Shown in pieces: positions 61,364 to 64,000 of a stretch of DNA of 64,000 bases (position 1 is its first letter; each line of letters starts with the position of its first letter). Location of the stretch: positions 62,001-126,000 of the forward strand of contig NZ_FPBJ01000001.1 in the NCBI RefSeq assembly GCF_900116635.1. Direction: 5' to 3'. The notes beneath the pieces were generated by a model that made no database searches, was not told the DNA's origin, and was given only the letters and a program-made list of their open reading frames with translations. The position numbers and the translations under genes are program-made. The DNA is from Xenorhabdus koppenhoeferi (lineage in GTDB: Bacteria; Pseudomonadota; Gammaproteobacteria; Enterobacterales; Enterobacteriaceae).

Positions 61364-61667
61364 TAATTAAAGCTCCTGAAAGATAACGGTCAGATAGAGG
61401 GATAGGGGGATGCCATTCTAAAGCACCCTAATGGGGAAGCCAAATAATGATAAATATTTACGTTATGCATTTGTTTGGCAAAACTTGAACGAATCAGTCA
61501 GGTATTGGATAATCGTCGATAACTGATTAGAAAATATATACCCGTTATCTTTCAAGTTGTAGCTTTGTTGGCTACGCTCACTCGTTGTCGCTCTGCATCT
61601 TGAAATCCATTGGGTATAAGATGATCTTTTGAGAACTTTTACCGGAAAATCGGACTGGAGTAAAAAT
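61364..61667. other. Divergent promoter region of hemL and erpA
   Basis: 304 bp. Holds an internally deleted ERIC element close to erpA; no ORF. The clcA gene found here in E. coli is absent. Confidence 0.6.
61537..61618 (+). repeat. ERIC element with central deletion (82 bp)
   Basis: Both ends are intact (TATACCCGTTATCTTTCAAG; ATCTTGAAATCCATTGGGTATA), but the CACATAG palindromic centre is lost. It ends 49 bases before the erpA ATG, so it lies in the promoter or leader. Confidence 0.88.
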
Positions 61668-62012
61668 ATGAGCGATGATGCTGCATTGCCTTTGCAGTTT
61701 ACTGATGCCGCAGCCAATAAAGTCAAAGTACTGGTTGCCGATGAAGATAACCCGAATCTGCGCCTTCGGGTCTATATTACAGGTGGTGGCTGTAGTGGTT
61801 TCCAGTATGGTTTCACTTTCGATGACCAAATTAACGAAGGTGATATGACAATTCAGAAACAAGGGGTTGAACTGGTGATTGACCCGATGAGCCTGCAATA
61901 TCTGGTAGGCGGTTGTGTGGATTATACGGAAGGGCTGGAAGGTTCTCGTTTTATCGTCACTAATCCAAATGCAAAAACAACCTGTGGCTGTGGCTCCTCT
62001 TTCAGTGTCTAA
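61668..62012 (+). CDS. erpA: ErpA, A-type iron-sulfur carrier
   Basis: Delivers Fe-S clusters to apo-proteins such as IspG/IspH. 114 residues. Cluster cysteines Cys42 ([10 protein letters not shown]), Cys106 and Cys108 (TTCGCGSSF) are in place. ATG at 61668 follows GGAGTAAAAAT; the longer frame begins next to the ERIC and is not used. Followed by an 18-bp terminator. Confidence 0.97.
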   Translation: MSDDAALPLQFTDAAANKVKVLVADEDNPNLRLRVYITGGGCSGFQYGFTFDDQINEGDMTIQKQGVELVIDPMSLQYLVGGCVDYTEGLEGSRFIVTNPNAKTTCGCGSSFSV

Positions 62013-62028
62013 TTGGATTTATTTTACA

Positions 62029-62070
62029 TTGCAATAAATAGCCGCCTTTACAGGCGGCTATTTATTGCAA
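62029..62070. terminator. Terminator between erpA and btuF
   Basis: 18-bp perfect stem TTGCAATAAATAGCCGCC / GGCGGCTATTTATTGCAA with a 6-base loop, between convergent stops. Confidence 0.92.
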
Positions 62071-62111
62071 TGTATTTTCAGTCTTAAGAAGCAGGGCAAC
62101 CGAATATTATC

Positions 62112-62981
62112 CTATTTTGCTTGATTGTTGGAATAATTTAACTGCTTACAAAGTTGCTCTGTTGCCAGAATAACCCTCGGCCCTGCACGGCCAAACCAGT
62201 CATCATTGAGTGCGATGATTTTAATATTCATGTGTGGTTGCCAGAAATCTGCGATCCGTTGTTTATGCTCTTCCGTACCGCCCATTACTATTACTTCCGG
62301 TTTGCGGGTAAGTACTTGCTCACGATTAACCTGTGGCCACGGAACAGGGCTGTCAGCAAAAATATTTTTTCCACCGCATGTGGAGACAATCTCACTTTGA
62401 ATAGTGTGATCAGATGACGTAAAAATAGGATTCATGCCAAACTGTAAAAATACCCGTTTAGGGGACTGGTTGGCATAATCCTGTTTTAATTGATTGAACG
62501 CCTGACGAATATCTGAAGCGGATTTTTTGGCTATATCGGGACTTGGGCTATAGTCAGCAAGACGCACCAACTCTGCCGCGACATCTTCTACTTTTTTCAC
62601 ATCAGAATAAAAAATCGGAATACCCAAAGCGGCCAGTTGTTCCAGCGGGCGCTGGGGATTGCCGCCACGCCATGCCAGAATCAGGTCAGGTTTCAGTGAG
62701 ATAATCCGTTCTACATTAATGCCTTGCCAATCCGCAACTTGTTCCAGTTTTTTGGCTGCTCCGGGATAATCGGAATAAGCACTGACTGCAATAAGCTGAT
62801 CGCCCAGTCCTGCTGCGTAAGCAAGCTCTGTTGTTGATGGCGCAAGGCTGATAACGCGGGAAGCGGCGGCATAAAGTGGAGCACTGAAACCATATAAAAA
62901 GCTATATAAAAAACCATATAGAAGAAATGAAAAGGCCAGCCAAATAGATCGGTGAAGGGCAATCTTCAAAAATGATTTCAT
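62112..62981 (-). CDS. btuF: BtuF, periplasmic vitamin B12-binding protein
   Basis: Carries cobalamin to the BtuCD importer. 289 residues. N-terminal signal sequence with an unusual repeated hydrophobic core ([19 protein letters not shown]), then [40 protein letters not shown] and [18 protein letters not shown] of the class III binding fold. E. coli has yadS between erpA and btuF; absent here. 27 bp after mtnN, so co-transcribed with it. Confidence 0.94.
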   Translation of the reverse strand: MKSFLKIALHRSIWLAFSFLLYGFLYSFLYGFSAPLYAAASRVISLAPSTTELAYAAGLGDQLIAVSAYSDYPGAAKKLEQVADWQGINVERIISLKPDLILAWRGGNPQRPLEQLAALGIPIFYSDVKKVEDVAAELVRLADYSPSPDIAKKSASDIRQAFNQLKQDYANQSPKRVFLQFGMNPIFTSSDHTIQSEIVSTCGGKNIFADSPVPWPQVNREQVLTRKPEVIVMGGTEEHKQRIADFWQPHMNIKIIALNDDWFGRAGPRVILATEQLCKQLNYSNNQAK

Positions 62982-63008
62982 TATTTATGATCCACTTTAA
63001 ATGATGAT

Positions 63009-63707
63009 TTACTGCTTGCTGAGTTCGGACAGCATGGCGTTGACCATCCGTGTGGATTCACGGGCGGCGACAACCAAAAACTCATCAAAGCTGATATGGG
63101 ATTCTTGATCGGCAATATCAGAGATGGCACGGACAACAACAAACGGAACTTTATACTGGTGACAAACATGACCAATCGCTGCTGCTTCCATTTCAACCGC
63201 CGCGACTTTCGGGAAAGTCTCTCGAATACGTGCCAGTGATTCTGAGCCATTGATAAAGGCATCACCGCTGCAAACCAGACCACGAATAGCATTCAGCTCA
63301 AGGGATTGGATACACTTTTCTGCCAGAGTGATTAATTGTTTATCAGCAATAAAAGCGGGTGGACATTGTGCCATTTGTCCTGATTCATAACCAAAAGCGG
63401 TAAGGTCAGCATCGTGGTAGCGGACTTCTTCGGAAACTACGATATCCCCCACTTTCAACTTAGGGTCAAGACCACCTGCTGAACCTGTGTTGATCACAAT
63501 ATCTGGCTGGCAATGTTCAATCAACAAAGTGGTTCCAAGTGCCGCTGAGACTTTACCGATACCGGATTTCAGTAAGGCGATATCAACGCCATTCAGTTTG
63601 CCGGTATAGATTTCACAACCGCCTCGTGACAATATTTGCAGACCTTCAATCTGGTCACGCAATAGAGTCACTTCTTGTTCCATTGCACCTATTACACCTA
63701 CTTTCAT
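63009..63707 (-). CDS. mtnN: MtnN, 5'-methylthioadenosine/S-adenosylhomocysteine nucleosidase
   Basis: Hydrolyses MTA and SAH, recycling products of SAM use and feeding AI-2 synthesis. 232 residues. [20 protein letters not shown] start with catalytic Glu12, [31 protein letters not shown] and [11 protein letters not shown] (catalytic Asp). ATG at 63707; the upstream extension is not conserved. Divergent from dgt, as in E. coli. Confidence 0.97.
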   Translation of the reverse strand: MKVGVIGAMEQEVTLLRDQIEGLQILSRGGCEIYTGKLNGVDIALLKSGIGKVSAALGTTLLIEHCQPDIVINTGSAGGLDPKLKVGDIVVSEEVRYHDADLTAFGYESGQMAQCPPAFIADKQLITLAEKCIQSLELNAIRGLVCSGDAFINGSESLARIRETFPKVAAVEMEAAAIGHVCHQYKVPFVVVRAISDIADQESHISFDEFLVVAARESTRMVNAMLSELSKQ

Positions 63708-63821
63708 TGTGTCATACTCGCTTATTAATGGGTTGATTTGAGTCGGGAAGTGTATCATTGAATAATGATTTACCGGAGATTCCTATTCTAAATAATCGTT
63801 TCATTCGGCATGGGGGGATTA

Positions 63822-64000
63822 ATGTCTAAGATTGATTTCAAACAGAAGCTAAATTACCAGCGTAAGTTCAGTAAATCTTCCATCCACCCTGATGATGAAG
63901 ATCAAGTATCACGCCAATTTGAAAGTGATCGGGGGCGGATTATCAACTCAGCCGCTATTCGGCGATTGCAGCAGAAAACACAGGTATTTCCACTTGAGCG
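63822..64000 (+). CDS. dgt: Dgt, deoxyguanosine triphosphate triphosphohydrolase (5' part, cut by window edge)
   Basis: HD-domain enzyme that hydrolyses dGTP to deoxyguanosine and tripolyphosphate. 59 codons visible: [16 protein letters not shown], then [20 protein letters not shown] and TQVFPLE, a clear match to the E. coli N terminus. Start follows GGGGGGATTA. The HD motif lies beyond the window. Confidence 0.93.
   Translation, partial: MSKIDFKQKLNYQRKFSKSSIHPDDEDQVSRQFESDRGRIINSAAIRRLQQKTQVFPLE

Noticed and set aside
37349-61618. Repeated similar blocks considered as a CRISPR or REP array
   Set aside because: Copies are kilobases apart, sit singly between genes and match ERIC; there are no regular spacers and no cas genes.

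Overview
The window reads as a chromosomal segment of an enteric gammaproteobacterium of the Xenorhabdus/Photorhabdus type (Morganellaceae). The case rests on gene content and order that follow Escherichia coli in long blocks, an AT-rich background, an ANDENYALAA tmRNA tag, and many full and decayed ERIC repeats between genes. The genus is inferred from recalled protein similarity, not from a database search.

Layout. (1) 1-8044, minus strand: assimilatory sulfate reduction, cysJ-cysI-cysH, then an ERIC element, then cysG-cysD-cysN (cysN runs off the left edge). Together they make ATP-sulfurylase, PAPS reductase, sulfite reductase and its siroheme cofactor. (2) 8324-11896: queD and queE (7-deazaguanine synthesis), a ProY-type permease and yafD. 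(3) 11897-14174: a decayed mobile region beside ssrA. It holds an ORF-less group II intron remnant inserted antisense in a gene fragment, a phage tail-fibre remnant, a 47-codon ORF behind a LexA box, and an 11-bp tandem repeat. (4) 14175-20591: the ssrA-smpB-ratA-ratB-bamE-recN-nadK-grpE block and ung. recN carries LexA boxes and grpE a sigma-32 promoter. (5) 20909-21925: a class 3 lipase without a classical signal peptide. (6) 22137-34164: srmB, trmN, rpoE-rseABC, lepA-lepB, rnc-era-recO, pdxJ-acpS. nadB is missing from its usual place between trmN and rpoE. (7) 34165-46648: a rearranged, looser region with mutS, a phosphoethanolamine-transferase-like gene remnant, btsT-yjiX-yjiA, an orphan Fim-type tyrosine recombinase beside a 960-bp AT-rich gene desert, an HAAAP amino-acid transporter and a MATE exporter. 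(8) 46671-64000: yacC, hpt, can, yadGH, panC-panB, folK-pcnB, gluQ-dksA, sfsA, mrcB, hemL, erpA, btuF, mtnN and the start of dgt. This is the E. coli 3-4 minute region, but panD, the fimbrial genes, hrpB, the fhu genes and yadS are absent from their usual slots.

Most genes are conserved housekeeping genes. The points of interest are non-standard gene starts (pcnB at AUU; mrcB with its long-form N terminus cut off by a frame break at an A6 run), the ERIC population with a nested 69-bp structured insert, the ssrA-adjacent mobile-element debris with an SOS-controlled mini-ORF, a five-unit tandem repeat in the panB leader, and several gene remnants. No CRISPR array, tRNA gene, rRNA gene, intact prophage or complete insertion sequence was found.
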